A stretch of 64,000 nucleotides of DNA from Mycobacterium sp. IS-1742 (GCF_001500125.1 NZ_LQIV01000012.1:248001-312000); one strand, 5' to 3'; positions 52,216 to 61,380 are shown, counted from the first letter of the stretch. The notes: generated by a model not told the origin, from the letters alone. A program made the numbers and translations.

Positions 52216-52249
52216 CGGCGGTGCAGAGGTTCAACAGAGAGGGCCACCC

Positions 52250-52828
52250 GTGACCATGGCGGAACGCGTACCGATGCTCGACCGTGAGCAGGCCCAGCTG
52301 CGAGCTGCCGAATGTGGGTTGCCCGAAGAGTTGGCAGAGCTGTCGGTATTCCGCGTGGCACTTCATCAGCCGCGTGTGGCGGTTGCGCTGTATGGGCTGC
52401 TGGACGCGTTACTCTTCCGCGGTTCCCTTGACGCGCGGCTACGCGAGCTGGTCATCTTGCGCATCGGCTGGATCACTGGCTCCGAATACGAATGGACTCA
52501 ACATTGGCGAATCGCCACACTGCTCGGCGTGCCTGAGCGTGATCTCCTCGCGGTGCGCGACTGGCAGAATTCCGAAAGCCTCGGGCCAGTCGAGCGTGCG
52601 GTCCTCGCAGCGACCGATGATGTGGTACGCGACGGGGTCATCTCCGAGGAAAACTGGGCTGGGTGCCAGAAGGCGTTCAATAGCGATCACGCGGTTTTGG
52701 TCGAACTTGTCGGAGCAATCGCCAATTGGCGGCTCTTTTCGATCCTGCTTCGATCTCTGAATATTCCGCTTGAGTCCGGTACCGACGGCTGGCCGCCCGA
52801 TGGGCGAGCTCCTCGGCGTCGCGATTGA
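52250..52828 (+). CDS. Carboxymuconolactone decarboxylase-like (AhpD-fold) protein
   Basis: A 192-residue AhpD-fold protein: LRELVILRIGWITGSEYEWTQH (about 63-84) is the family core. The redox CxxC of AhpD is absent (SEYEWTQH instead), which places it with the non-redox carboxymuconolactone decarboxylase-like group, of unknown activity. GTG 52250 follows AGAGAGGG. It is 34 bases after the alcohol dehydrogenase and is the last gene before attR. Confidence 0.78.
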   Translation: MTMAERVPMLDREQAQLRAAECGLPEELAELSVFRVALHQPRVAVALYGLLDALLFRGSLDARLRELVILRIGWITGSEYEWTQHWRIATLLGVPERDLLAVRDWQNSESLGPVERAVLAATDDVVRDGVISEENWAGCQKAFNSDHAVLVELVGAIANWRLFSILLRSLNIPLESGTDGWPPDGRAPRRRD

Positions 52829-52850
52829 GCGAAAAAGGTGGACCGGTGCT

Positions 52851-52865
52851 TGACCGAAGCGGTCA
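52851..52865. terminator. Small hairpin after the last cargo gene
   Basis: TGACCG (52851-52856) and CGGTCA (52860-52865) form a perfect 6-bp stem around AAG, 22 bases after the last cargo gene. It may end that transcript or belong to the right arm of the attachment site. The last three bases also form the stop codon that the integrase frame would use in the circular form. Confidence 0.35.
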
Positions 52866-52905
52866 GCGCCCCAATCGCCAGACCACGACCCGTGTCGTAG
52901 ACGGA

Positions 52906-52924
52906 CAAGTCCCCCCTCGGACAC
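52906..52924. repeat. attR core: second copy of the 19-bp repeat
   Basis: An exact copy of 130-148. To its left is element sequence (…GTCGTAGACGGA), to its right chromosomal DNA (CGGTGAGAGCC) that once followed tRNA-Leu. Confidence 0.9.
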
Positions 52925-52934
52925 CGGTGAGAGC

Positions 52935-52971
52935 CGATGGGCCCCGGCTTCGACGAAGCCGGGGCCCATCG
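52935..52971 (+). terminator. Displaced tRNA-Leu terminator hairpin
   Basis: The arms CGATGGGCCCCGGCTTCG (52935-52952) and CGAAGCCGGGGCCCATCG (52954-52971) are perfect 18-bp complements around one base. They begin 11 bases after the tRNA-end repeat, the position of a tRNA terminator in the uninterrupted chromosome. In the integrated state the tRNA has no such hairpin close behind it. Confidence 0.8.
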
Positions 52972-53054
52972 CCTTTCCTGCGACGCATGGCCGGGCCCTG
53001 TTGTGGGAACACTGCCGCCATGCTCACTGCCCCGACGCGCTTGGCCGACGCCCG

Positions 53055-54257
53055 ATGAACGTCTCCCCGGTGGTCTGGGCGCTGACCATCGCCGTCATCG
53101 TCGCGCTCGTCCTGTTCGACTTCTTCTTCCACGTCCGCAAGGCGCACATCCCGACACTGCGGGAGGCGGCGATCTGGTCGGCGTTCTACGTCGGCATCGC
53201 GATCGTATTCGGACTCGGCGTGACGGTCTTCGGTGGCACCGACCCCGGGCTGGAGTACTTCGCCGGGTACGTCACCGAGAAGGCGCTGTCGGTGGACAAC
53301 CTGTTCGTGTTCCTGGTGATCATCGGCAGCTTCTCGGTGCCGCGCGCGGATCAGCAGAAGGTGCTGCTGTTCGGCATCGTGTTCGCGCTCATCGCCCGCA
53401 CCGGGCTGATCTTCGTCGGCGCGGCGCTGATCAACGCGTTCGCGTGGGTGTTCTACCTGTTCGGGCTGGCCCTGTTGCTGACCGCCGGCCAGTTGATCAA
53501 ACCCTCCGACGACGACGATCGCGGCGCGAACAACATGGTGATCCGGCTGGCGCGGCGGTTCCTGCGCACCACCGACGACTACGACGGCGACAAACTGTTC
53601 ACCGTCCAGGACGGCAAGCGCATGCTGACGCCGATGCTGCTGGTGATGGTCGCGATCGGCGGCACCGACCTGCTGTTCGCGCTCGACTCGATCCCGGCGA
53701 TCTTCGGCCTCACCCAGGACGTGTACATCGTCTTCACCGCCACCGCGTTCAGCCTGCTGGGCCTGCGCCAGTTGTACTTCCTCATCGACGGACTCCTGGA
53801 CCGCCTGATCTACCTGCACTACGGGTTGGCCGCGATCCTGGCCTTCATCGGCGTCAAGCTGTTCCTGCACGCACTGCACGAGAACAACGTGCCGTTCGTC
53901 AACAGCGGCGAACCCGTCGACGTCGGGGAGGTCAGTACGCCGGTGTCGCTGGGCGTGATCATCGCGCTGCTGGTGGGCACCACCGTCGCCTCGCTCATGT
54001 CGCCCAAGGGCCGGGTCAAGAACGCGATCGGCAATGCCCAGCGGCACGCCAAGACCTATCTCGACAAGGCGTACTACGGCGAGGAGGCCGCCGAACGCGA
54101 GAAGGCCTTCGCCAAACTGTGCGCCGAGGAGCAGCAGATCAAGGAGATGCCGCCCAAGTACCGCGCGATGATCCGCCGCGAGGACGAGCTCATGGATCTT
54201 CTGCGCCGCGCCCACGCCGAACACGACCGGTACCTCGCCGAGGAGGCGTCGGCGTGA
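53055..54257 (+). CDS. TerC-family integral membrane protein
   Basis: A 400-residue membrane protein with about eight hydrophobic segments and the TerC signatures EKALSVDNLFVFLVI and GGTDLLFALDSIPAIFG, whose acidic residues probably bind metal. A charged C-terminal tail (about 330-400) is cytosolic. TerC proteins are linked to metal (manganese) export and tellurite resistance in other bacteria. ATG 53055 was chosen because the first membrane segment begins right after; no clear ribosome site is seen. This is the first chromosomal gene beyond the element. Confidence 0.9.
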   Translation: MNVSPVVWALTIAVIVALVLFDFFFHVRKAHIPTLREAAIWSAFYVGIAIVFGLGVTVFGGTDPGLEYFAGYVTEKALSVDNLFVFLVIIGSFSVPRADQQKVLLFGIVFALIARTGLIFVGAALINAFAWVFYLFGLALLLTAGQLIKPSDDDDRGANNMVIRLARRFLRTTDDYDGDKLFTVQDGKRMLTPMLLVMVAIGGTDLLFALDSIPAIFGLTQDVYIVFTATAFSLLGLRQLYFLIDGLLDRLIYLHYGLAAILAFIGVKLFLHALHENNVPFVNSGEPVDVGEVSTPVSLGVIIALLVGTTVASLMSPKGRVKNAIGNAQRHAKTYLDKAYYGEEAAEREKAFAKLCAEEQQIKEMPPKYRAMIRREDELMDLLRRAHAEHDRYLAEEASA

Positions 54258-54261
54258 CGCC

Positions 54262-57200
54262 TCAGTACACGTCGCGCAGGTAGCGCTTCTGCGCGACCAG
54301 GGTCTTCTTGTGTTCGCGCGCACCCGATTCCGGCATGCGGCCGTGCTTCTTGATGATCGCGGTGAGGGCGGCGTCGACGTCCTTGGCCATCCGGGCGGCG
54401 TCACCGCAGACGTAGAGGTGCGCGCCGCGTTCCAGCCAGTCCCACAGCTGCGCGCCGTGTTCGAGCATCCGGTGCTGGACGTACACCGGCTTCGGTTGGT
54501 CGCGGGAGAACGCCAGGTCCAGCCGCAGGAAACCGTCGGTGACCATGTCCTCGAGATCGTCGCGGTAGTAGAAGTTCTCGTCGCGGTGGCGGTCGCCGAA
54601 GAACAGCCAGTTGGCGCCGGTGTGGCCGAGGGCGCGGCGTTCCTGCAGGAACGCCCGGAACGGCGCGATGCCGGTGCCCGGACCGACCATGATCATCGGC
54701 GCGTCACCGTCGCGGGGTGGCCGAAAGTGCGGGGAGCGTTGCAGGAACACCGGAACCGGTGTGGCGGCGCGGTCGGCCAGGAACGTGCTCGCCACTCCCC
54801 CGCGCGCACCGCCGTCGCTGCCGCGGTAGCGCACCACCGACGCCGTCAACTGCACCTCACGCGGGCTGACGAGCGGACTGCTGCTGATGGAGTACTGCCG
54901 CGGGGTCAGCCGCACCAGCACCTCCTGCCACTGCTGCGGGTCGGCGCGGACCTCGAACTCGCGCACCACGTCGAGACCGTTGCGGTCGACCAGCCAGGCG
55001 TCGAGATCCGCGCGCGCCGTCCGCAGCCTCTTGGCCGCCGCCCGGTCGCGGCACCGCTCGGCCACGAAGCGCATGAGATCCGGGGTCACGCGGCAGAAGT
55101 CGTAGCTCACCGTCAGCGCGTCGCGCAGACTGTGTTCGGCGCCGTCGACGTCGACGCGCACCGACCCGTCGAGGCCGGTGGCGGCGAGCCAGGCGTCGAC
55201 GGCCGCCGCGCTGTTGGTGGCGTAGACGCCCAGGGAGTCACCCGCAGCATAGGAAACGTCGTATTCGGAGATGTCGAAACCGAAGTGGCGCACCTCTTTC
55301 CGCGATCCCGCCGGGGTGAGCAGCGTGTTGCGGGACAGGGGTGCGAGCAGCGGCCGGGTCCGGGTGAACGGTTCGGCGACGGTCGTGGTCCGCCGCCTCG
55401 TGCCGATCCCGCCGCCCCCGGACTCCGTGCCGTCCGGGTTCAGCAGGTCGGTCATCTGCTGCGCCCAGTGCTCCATCTGCTCCCGGTCGTAGGCCTCGCA
55501 GTCGACCCGTTCGAGCATCCGCGTGGCGCCCAGCGAGGCCAGCCGCCCGTCGAGGGACCGGGCGTGGCCGCAGAAGTCGCTGTAGGACCGGTCGCCGATG
55601 CCCAGCACCGCGAAGCGGACGCGGTCCAGCTTCGGCGCCTCCGGACCCTGCAGCCGGTCGAAGAAGTCCGCGCCGTTGTCGGGTGGGCCGCCGTCGCCGA
55701 AGGTGCTGGTGATGACCACGACGTCGCGCGCCTCGGCCAGCCGGGGCAGCGGCAGCTCGTCCATGGTGACCAGCTGGGACCCGGGCAGCCGGGCCGCCAC
55801 GTCGGTGGCGAAGTCCTCGGCGGTGCCGGTCTGGGACGCCCACAGCACCAGCGGACCGTCGGTGGACACGGGTTCCGGCGCCGGGTCCCGCCGTGCCTCG
55901 GTGGGTGCGGCGACGGTGCGCACCGGCCGCAGGGCCACCGCGCACACCTTGAACTCCGGCTGCAGCGAGTCGGCGTCGACCGCGTCGTTGGTCAACGCGT
56001 TGACCGTGAGGTACTCGCCGTGTTCGTCGTTGAAATGTAAAGGCACGAAACAGTTTCCGGGCAACACCCGGTCACTCACCACCGCGGGCAGCACCGCACG
56101 CCCGCGTCGCGAGGTCAGTTCGACCGACTGCCCGTCGACGAGACCGAGCGCCTCGGCGTCGTGCGGGTGGACCTCGACCAGCGGCCGGCCGTCGAGTTTG
56201 ACCAGGGCGCGCACCCGGCCGGTCTTGGTCATGGTGTGCCACTGGTGCGGCAGGCGGCCGGTGTTGAGGACGAAGGGGTAGTCGCCGTCGGGCAGTTCCG
56301 CGGCGTCGACGTGCGGGCGGGCGTGGAACACCGCCCGCCGTGACGGTGTCGGGAACGCCAGGCGGGGACGGTGACCGCCGGCGTCGACGTGCAGGTCCTG
56401 GCTCACCCCGTCGTTGAGGTAGCGGATCGGGTGCCGGTCGGTGTCCCCACCGGGCGCGTCCTCCGGCGGGACCGGCCACTGCAGCGGGGTCTCCCGCAGC
56501 CGCGGGTAGCTCGCGCCGCGGAGGTCGAAACCCGTTCTGCGATTGCCGAATTCACGGATCTCGTCGAAGATCTGTTCACTGTCGGCGTAGGCGAAGTGTT
56601 CGCCGAACCCCAGTTCGGCGGCGATCCGGCAGATCAGCTGCCAGTCCGGTCGGGCCTGACCCGGGGCCGGGATCGCCTGCTGCAGCAGTGTCATCGTGCG
56701 GTCCGAGTTCACCATGACCTGGTCGGATTCGGCCCACATGGTGGCGGGCAGCACGATGTCGGCGTACCGGTTGGTGGCGGTGTCGCGGTACACGTCCTGG
56801 GTGATCACCAGGTCTGCGGCCTCCAGGCCGGCGATGGTGGTCCTGCGGTTGGGCATGGTCGCCACCGGGTTGGTGCAGATGATCCAGCAGGCCTTGATCT
56901 CACCGGCGGCCAGCCGCTCGAACATGTCGACCGCGCCGGGTCCGGCGTCGGTGCGGATCGTGCCGGACGGCAGACCCCACCGCTGTTCGACGAACGCGCG
57001 GTCCTCGGCTGAGGCGATGGAGCGTTGCCCGGGCAGGCCGGGCCCCATGTAGCCCATCTCGCGGCCACCCATCGCGTTGGGCTGTCCGGTCAACGACATC
57101 GGCCCGCTGCCGGGTCGGCAGATGGCGCCGGTGGCCAGGTGCAGGTTGCAGATCGCGTTGGTGTTCCAGGTGCCGTGGGTGCTCTGGTTCATCCCCACCG

Positions 57201-58089
57201 CCCAGCACGTCATCCACTCACCGGCGTCGGCGATCATCGCCGCGGCGCGGTGCAGGTCGGATTCGTCGAGACCGGTGATCGCCGCGACCCGGGACGGGGC
57301 GTAGTCGGCGAGGAAGTCCGGCATACCGGCCCAGCCCTCGGTGTGTTCGGCGATGAACTGCTCGTCGATGTCGCCGCGCTCGACCAGCAGGTGCAGCAGC
57401 CCGTTGAGCAACGCGAGATCGGTACCCGGCCTGATCGGCAGGTACAGATCGGCGCGGTCGGCGGTGGCGGTGCGGCGCGGGTCCACCACGATGAGTCGGG
57501 CGCCGGCCTTGAGCCGGTCGACCATGCGCTGGTAGAGGATCGGATGACAGTCCGCCATGTTCGACCCGATGACGAAGAACAGGTCGGTGGCGTCGAAGTC
57601 GGTGTAGGACCCGGGCGGCCCGTCGGCACCCAGCGACTGTTTGTAGCCGGTGGCCGCGCTGGCCATGCACAGCCGCGAATTGGACTCAAGGTAGCGGGTC
57701 CGCAGGAACCCCTTCGCCAGTTTCGTGGCGAGATACTGCGCCTCGAGCGACATCTGTCCCGACACGTACAGCCCGACCGCATCGGGTCCGTGCTCGTCGA
57801 CGATGGCGCGCAGCCGCCGGCCCGCTTCGGCGATCGCGTCGTCGACGGGTGCCGGTACCGGTTCCTCGTCGCGGGCGGGCCGCACCAGGGCGGAGGTCAG
57901 CCGGCCGTCGGCGGCGTTCATCATCTCGGCGTGTGTCGAGCCCTTGGTGCACAGCCGGCCGGCGTTGGTCGGGTGCAACCGGTCCCCGGAGACCCGGGCG
58001 ATGACGGGCCGCCCGCCCTCGCTGCGGGTGTGCACCTCGATGCCGCATCCCACCCCGCAATACGAGCACGCAGTCCTGGTCACGGCCAT
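54262..58089 (-). CDS. nasN: Assimilatory nitrate reductase fused to a diflavin reductase module
   Basis: A 1275-residue single-chain enzyme. The N-terminal [4Fe-4S] site uses C8, C11, C15 and C47; the molybdopterin oxidoreductase domain follows (to about 560), then the molybdopterin-dinucleotide-binding domain (about 600-700). After a linker come a flavodoxin domain (LWASQTGTAEDFATDVAARL, about 733-752) and a sulfite-reductase-type FAD/NADPH module ending in VGPGTGIAPFRAFLQERRA and YVCGDAARM. Electrons can thus pass from NADPH through FAD, FMN and Fe-S to the molybdenum centre, with no separate reductase. It matches the NasN type described in M. smegmatis. It is divergent from the nirBD cluster. 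Confidence 0.92.
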   Translation of the reverse strand: MAVTRTACSYCGVGCGIEVHTRSEGGRPVIARVSGDRLHPTNAGRLCTKGSTHAEMMNAADGRLTSALVRPARDEEPVPAPVDDAIAEAGRRLRAIVDEHGPDAVGLYVSGQMSLEAQYLATKLAKGFLRTRYLESNSRLCMASAATGYKQSLGADGPPGSYTDFDATDLFFVIGSNMADCHPILYQRMVDRLKAGARLIVVDPRRTATADRADLYLPIRPGTDLALLNGLLHLLVERGDIDEQFIAEHTEGWAGMPDFLADYAPSRVAAITGLDESDLHRAAAMIADAGEWMTCWAVGMNQSTHGTWNTNAICNLHLATGAICRPGSGPMSLTGQPNAMGGREMGYMGPGLPGQRSIASAEDRAFVEQRWGLPSGTIRTDAGPGAVDMFERLAAGEIKACWIICTNPVATMPNRRTTIAGLEAADLVITQDVYRDTATNRYADIVLPATMWAESDQVMVNSDRTMTLLQQAIPAPGQARPDWQLICRIAAELGFGEHFAYADSEQIFDEIREFGNRRTGFDLRGASYPRLRETPLQWPVPPEDAPGGDTDRHPIRYLNDGVSQDLHVDAGGHRPRLAFPTPSRRAVFHARPHVDAAELPDGDYPFVLNTGRLPHQWHTMTKTGRVRALVKLDGRPLVEVHPHDAEALGLVDGQSVELTSRRGRAVLPAVVSDRVLPGNCFVPLHFNDEHGEYLTVNALTNDAVDADSLQPEFKVCAVALRPVRTVAAPTEARRDPAPEPVSTDGPLVLWASQTGTAEDFATDVAARLPGSQLVTMDELPLPRLAEARDVVVITSTFGDGGPPDNGADFFDRLQGPEAPKLDRVRFAVLGIGDRSYSDFCGHARSLDGRLASLGATRMLERVDCEAYDREQMEHWAQQMTDLLNPDGTESGGGGIGTRRRTTTVAEPFTRTRPLLAPLSRNTLLTPAGSRKEVRHFGFDISEYDVSYAAGDSLGVYATNSAAAVDAWLAATGLDGSVRVDVDGAEHSLRDALTVSYDFCRVTPDLMRFVAERCRDRAAAKRLRTARADLDAWLVDRNGLDVVREFEVRADPQQWQEVLVRLTPRQYSISSSPLVSPREVQLTASVVRYRGSDGGARGGVASTFLADRAATPVPVFLQRSPHFRPPRDGDAPMIMVGPGTGIAPFRAFLQERRALGHTGANWLFFGDRHRDENFYYRDDLEDMVTDGFLRLDLAFSRDQPKPVYVQHRMLEHGAQLWDWLERGAHLYVCGDAARMAKDVDAALTAIIKKHGRMPESGAREHKKTLVAQKRYLRDVY

Positions 58090-58265
58090 GCGCCCATGGT
58101 CGGCCGGGCCTGTTCCGGTTCGTTTCCGCTGACGTTATGGGCAGGAAAACTGGTCCTCACCGCGCGGATCGGCACCTCGTGAGCCCCAGCGTCAGGATCA
58201 CCGACCCACGCCGGACTCGCCGACGAAACGGCCGCGAAACAACGGCGCCCTACCTTGTCGAAGGC

Positions 58266-58622
58266 ATGAGCGACGGAAGCACACCCCGTTTTATGCAGGG
58301 CGCCTTCGACTTCGAGGGCAACGGACTCGACAAGCCGATGCCGATCGACGCCGGACTGCGCTACCTCGTCCCTGCCGGGGCGGTGGCCCAGCCCGTGTAC
58401 TTCCGCGGGGGCAATTCGACCGGCGAGATGGTCACGGTCGTGTTGTTCCGCGACGGGAAACCCATGCGGTACTTCCCGATCGGGGCCGCAGGCGCCACCC
58501 ATGTGGCGTTGCGCGTGGTGGAGGACCTGCTCGGGGACACGGTGCTCGAACTGTTCGTCGCCGCACCCGCCGGATGCGCCGGGACGTTGATCGTCGACCT
58601 GGGGCTGGTGGAGATCCGATGA
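58266..58622 (+). CDS. Small conserved protein of the nitrite reductase operon
   Basis: A 118-residue beta-rich protein (RYLVPAGAVAQPVYFRGGN, VVLFRDGKPMRYFPIGA, LELFVAAPAGCAGTLIVDLG). It resembles assimilatory nitrate/sulfite-associated small proteins that I cannot place with confidence. ATG 58266 begins MSDGSTPRF; the ORF is open to 58137. It overlaps nirB by four bases (ATGA). A chaperone or regulatory subunit for the nearby nitrate reductase or NirB is plausible. Confidence 0.65.
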   Translation: MSDGSTPRFMQGAFDFEGNGLDKPMPIDAGLRYLVPAGAVAQPVYFRGGNSTGEMVTVVLFRDGKPMRYFPIGAAGATHVALRVVEDLLGDTVLELFVAAPAGCAGTLIVDLGLVEIR

Positions 58623-61075
58623 CCCGCAGACGACTCGTCGTCATCGGCAACGGGATGGCCGGGGTGCGGGCCATCGAGGAGATCCTGGCCCGCGGTGGCG
58701 GGGACATACTCGACATCACCGTGTTCGGGGACGAACCCTACGGCAACTACAACCGGATCCTGCTGTCGAACGTGCTGGCCGGCATCCAGGACGTCGGGGA
58801 CGACACGTCCGAGATCTACCTGAACGCCCTGGACTGGTACACCGACAACGGCATCGACCTGCGCGCAGGCGTGCGGGTGGTGCGCATCGACCGCTACGCG
58901 CGCCTGGTGCACGCCGACGACGGCACCACGCTGCGCTACGACGAGCTGATCGTGGCCACCGGGAGCCGGTCCTTCTTCCCGCCGATGGCCGGGCTCTGGG
59001 CGGACGACAAGACACTGACCGACGGCGTCTTCGGCTTCCGCACCCTCGACGACTGCCTGGCCATGATCCACGAGGCCGAACACCGGACGAAGGCGGTCGT
59101 GATCGGCGGCGGCCTGCTGGGACTCGAGGCCGCCCGGGGCCTGCAGAGCCGCGGTCTGACCGTCGAGGTGGTGCACGCCGGGCCGGTGCTGATGAACGCC
59201 CAGCTCGACGACACCGCGGGAGCGATCCTGCGCCGCTCGGTGGAGCGCCTCGGCATCACGGTGCACGTGGAGAAACGCACCACCGAGGTGCGCACCGACG
59301 CCGACGGGACACTGTGCGGCATCGTGTTCTCCGACGGCACGGAGATCGACTGCGACATGCTGGTGGTCGCGGCGGGGATCCGGCCCAACGTCGGCCTCGC
59401 GCAGCGCGCCGGGCTGACCGTCGAACGCGCCATCGTGGTCGACGACCACATGCGCTCGATCGACGACGACCACATCTACGTCGTCGGTGAGTGCGCGCAG
59501 CACCGGGGTCAGGTGTACGGGCTGGTCGCCCCGCTGTGGGAACAGGCGGGCGTGCTGGCCGCCCACCTCACCGGCACCGACCCGACGGCGGCCTATCACG
59601 GCTCCAGGACGGCGACGAAGCTGAAGGTCGCCGGGGTGGACGTCGCGGCGATGGGCCTCAAGGCGCCCGAATTGCCCGACGACGAGTTCGTCCAGTACTC
59701 CGAACCCCGCCACGGGGTGTACAAGACGATCGTCATCCGCGACGGGAAGCTGGTCGGCGCAACGCTTCTCGGGGATGTCAGCAAGGTGTCGTTCCTGACC
59801 CAGGCCTTCGACACCGGGCTGCCGCTACCCGAGGAGCGGGTGTCGCTGATGTTCGACATCGGCACCCCCGACGTCGCCGTCGGGGTGGCCGAACTGGCCG
59901 ACGACGCGCAGGTGTGCAACTGCAACGGCGTCTCCAAGGGCGCGCTCGTGGGCTGTGTGCGTGGCGGCGAGACGTCGGTGTCGGGGGTGATGGCCAAGAC
60001 CAAGGCGGGCAAGGGGTGCGGATCGTGCAAGGAACTCGTCGGGCAGATCGTCGAATGGGCCGCCGACGGCGCCGTCACCGAGGATCCGTCGGCGTCGTGG
60101 TACGTACCGGGCGTCCCGTATGACAAACCGACGTTGATGCGCCACATCCGCGACCTCCGGCTGCACTCGGTGTCGTCGGTGTTCGCCGCGCTGGCGCCGG
60201 ACGGCAGGGAGGACGCCGGCTCGAAGATGGCCCTGGCGTCGCTGCTGGAGATGATGTGGGCCGACGAGTTCGTCGACGAGCGCGACGCCCGGTTCATCAA
60301 CGACCGGGTGCACGCCAACATCCAGCGCGACGGCACCTTCTCGGTGGTGCCGCAGATGAAGGGCGGCGTCACCAACCCGTGGCAGCTGCGCCGCATCGCC
60401 GACGTCGCGGACAAGTACTCGATCCCGATGATCAAGCTGACCGGCGGCCAGCGCATCGACCTGCTCGGGGTGCGCAAAGAGGATCTGCCTGCGGTGTGGG
60501 CGGATCTGGACATGCCGTCGGGCTACGCGTACGGCAAGAGTTTCCGCACGGTGAAAACCTGTGTGGGCAGCGACTTCTGCCGCTACGGGGTCGGCGACTC
60601 GACCGCGCTGGGCATCGCGATCGAGGACCGGTACAAGGGGCTGGCCAGCCCGGCGAAGATGAAGCTCGCCGTCACCGGATGTCCACGCAACTGCGCGGAG
60701 TCGCTGTGCAAGGACCTCGGGGTCGTCGCGATCGACGGCGGCCGGTGGGAGGTCTACGTGGGCGGAGCCGCCGGTGCGCACATCCGCAAGGGCGATCTGC
60801 TGGCCACCGTCGACTCCCCCGACGACGTGATGACGCTGACCGGGCGGTTCCTGCAGTACTACCGGGAGAACGCCAACTGGCTGGAACGCACCTACGCGTT
60901 CGTCCCGCGCGTCGGCATCGAGCAGATCCGCGCCGCGATCGCCGAGGACGCCGAGGGCCTCGACGCCCGCATGCAGAAATCCGTCGACGCGTACCGCGAT
61001 CCGTGGCACGACGGGCGGGAACCGGCCACCGAGGGCCAGTTCCGGCCGTCGCTACCGCTGCTGCCGGTGCGGTGA
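58619..61075 (+). CDS. nirB: Nitrite reductase (NAD(P)H) large subunit
   Basis: An 818-residue siroheme nitrite reductase. The FAD/NAD part starts RRLVVIGNGMAGVRAIEEI; a [2Fe-2S] BFD-like domain has CNCNGVSKG and GCGSCK (about 438-480); the siroheme/[4Fe-4S] C-terminal half has CVGSDFCRYG and TGCPRNCAES. It makes ammonium from nitrite. ATG 58619 overlaps the small upstream gene; nirD overlaps its stop (GTGA). With the divergent nitrate reductase this completes nitrate assimilation. Confidence 0.95.
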   Translation: MTRRRLVVIGNGMAGVRAIEEILARGGGDILDITVFGDEPYGNYNRILLSNVLAGIQDVGDDTSEIYLNALDWYTDNGIDLRAGVRVVRIDRYARLVHADDGTTLRYDELIVATGSRSFFPPMAGLWADDKTLTDGVFGFRTLDDCLAMIHEAEHRTKAVVIGGGLLGLEAARGLQSRGLTVEVVHAGPVLMNAQLDDTAGAILRRSVERLGITVHVEKRTTEVRTDADGTLCGIVFSDGTEIDCDMLVVAAGIRPNVGLAQRAGLTVERAIVVDDHMRSIDDDHIYVVGECAQHRGQVYGLVAPLWEQAGVLAAHLTGTDPTAAYHGSRTATKLKVAGVDVAAMGLKAPELPDDEFVQYSEPRHGVYKTIVIRDGKLVGATLLGDVSKVSFLTQAFDTGLPLPEERVSLMFDIGTPDVAVGVAELADDAQVCNCNGVSKGALVGCVRGGETSVSGVMAKTKAGKGCGSCKELVGQIVEWAADGAVTEDPSASWYVPGVPYDKPTLMRHIRDLRLHSVSSVFAALAPDGREDAGSKMALASLLEMMWADEFVDERDARFINDRVHANIQRDGTFSVVPQMKGGVTNPWQLRRIADVADKYSIPMIKLTGGQRIDLLGVRKEDLPAVWADLDMPSGYAYGKSFRTVKTCVGSDFCRYGVGDSTALGIAIEDRYKGLASPAKMKLAVTGCPRNCAESLCKDLGVVAIDGGRWEVYVGGAAGAHIRKGDLLATVDSPDDVMTLTGRFLQYYRENANWLERTYAFVPRVGIEQIRAAIAEDAEGLDARMQKSVDAYRDPWHDGREPATEGQFRPSLPLLPVR

Positions 61076-61380
61076 GCGCCGTCGAGGTCGGCCGCGTCGA
61101 CGAGATCCCGGTCGGCGAGGGCCGCACGTTCACCGTCGACGGCGACCAGATCGCGGTGTTCCGGCTGCGGGACGGGTCGCTGCGGGCCGTGGACGCGGTG
61201 TGTCCGCACCGGGGCGGACCGCTGGCCGACGGGTTGGCCGACGAACGGGTGGTGGTGTGCCCGCTGCACGGTCACACGTTCGACCTGTGCAGCGGCGTCG
61301 AGGCGGGCGGCGCGCACTTCTCGGTGCGCAGCTACCCCGTCGACGCGGTCGACGGGACGATCCGGATCAGCCGATCTTGA
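61072..61380 (+). CDS. nirD: Nitrite reductase small subunit (Rieske type)
   Basis: A 102-residue NirD with Rieske ligands CPHRGG and CPLHGHTFDLCSG. It uses GTG 61072 overlapping the nirB stop (GTGA). It partners NirB. Full length for the mycobacterial form. Confidence 0.93.
   Translation: MSAVEVGRVDEIPVGEGRTFTVDGDQIAVFRLRDGSLRAVDAVCPHRGGPLADGLADERVVVCPLHGHTFDLCSGVEAGGAHFSVRSYPVDAVDGTIRISRS

Larger units (their letters stand above)
130..52924. mobile_element. Integrated AICE-type element (about 52.8 kb) in tRNA-Leu carrying catabolic cargo
   Basis: The element is bounded by exact 19-bp repeats, one of which is the tRNA-Leu 3' end. Next to the left repeat it has the typical AICE backbone: integrase, small ORF, RepSA-like initiator, FtsK-like translocase, a helix-turn-helix regulator, Nudix and HD proteins (129-7435). 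The remaining 45 kb is catabolic cargo. No relaxase or type IV secretion genes are seen, as expected for AICEs, which move double-stranded DNA with a single FtsK-type pump. Whether it still excises cannot be told from sequence. Confidence 0.85.

Noticed and set aside
52863..54404. A 513-codon leftward open frame opposite terC
   Set aside because: It is antisense to a clear membrane-protein gene, with composition typical of a shadow frame. Only its last residues matter, since they show the integrase tail that would be read in the circular form.
54310..58182. Long rightward open frames (576 and 385 codons) opposite the nitrate reductase gene
   Set aside because: Antisense shadows in high-G+C DNA; no ribosome sites or domain motifs, while the opposite strand has a fully motif-supported 1275-residue enzyme.
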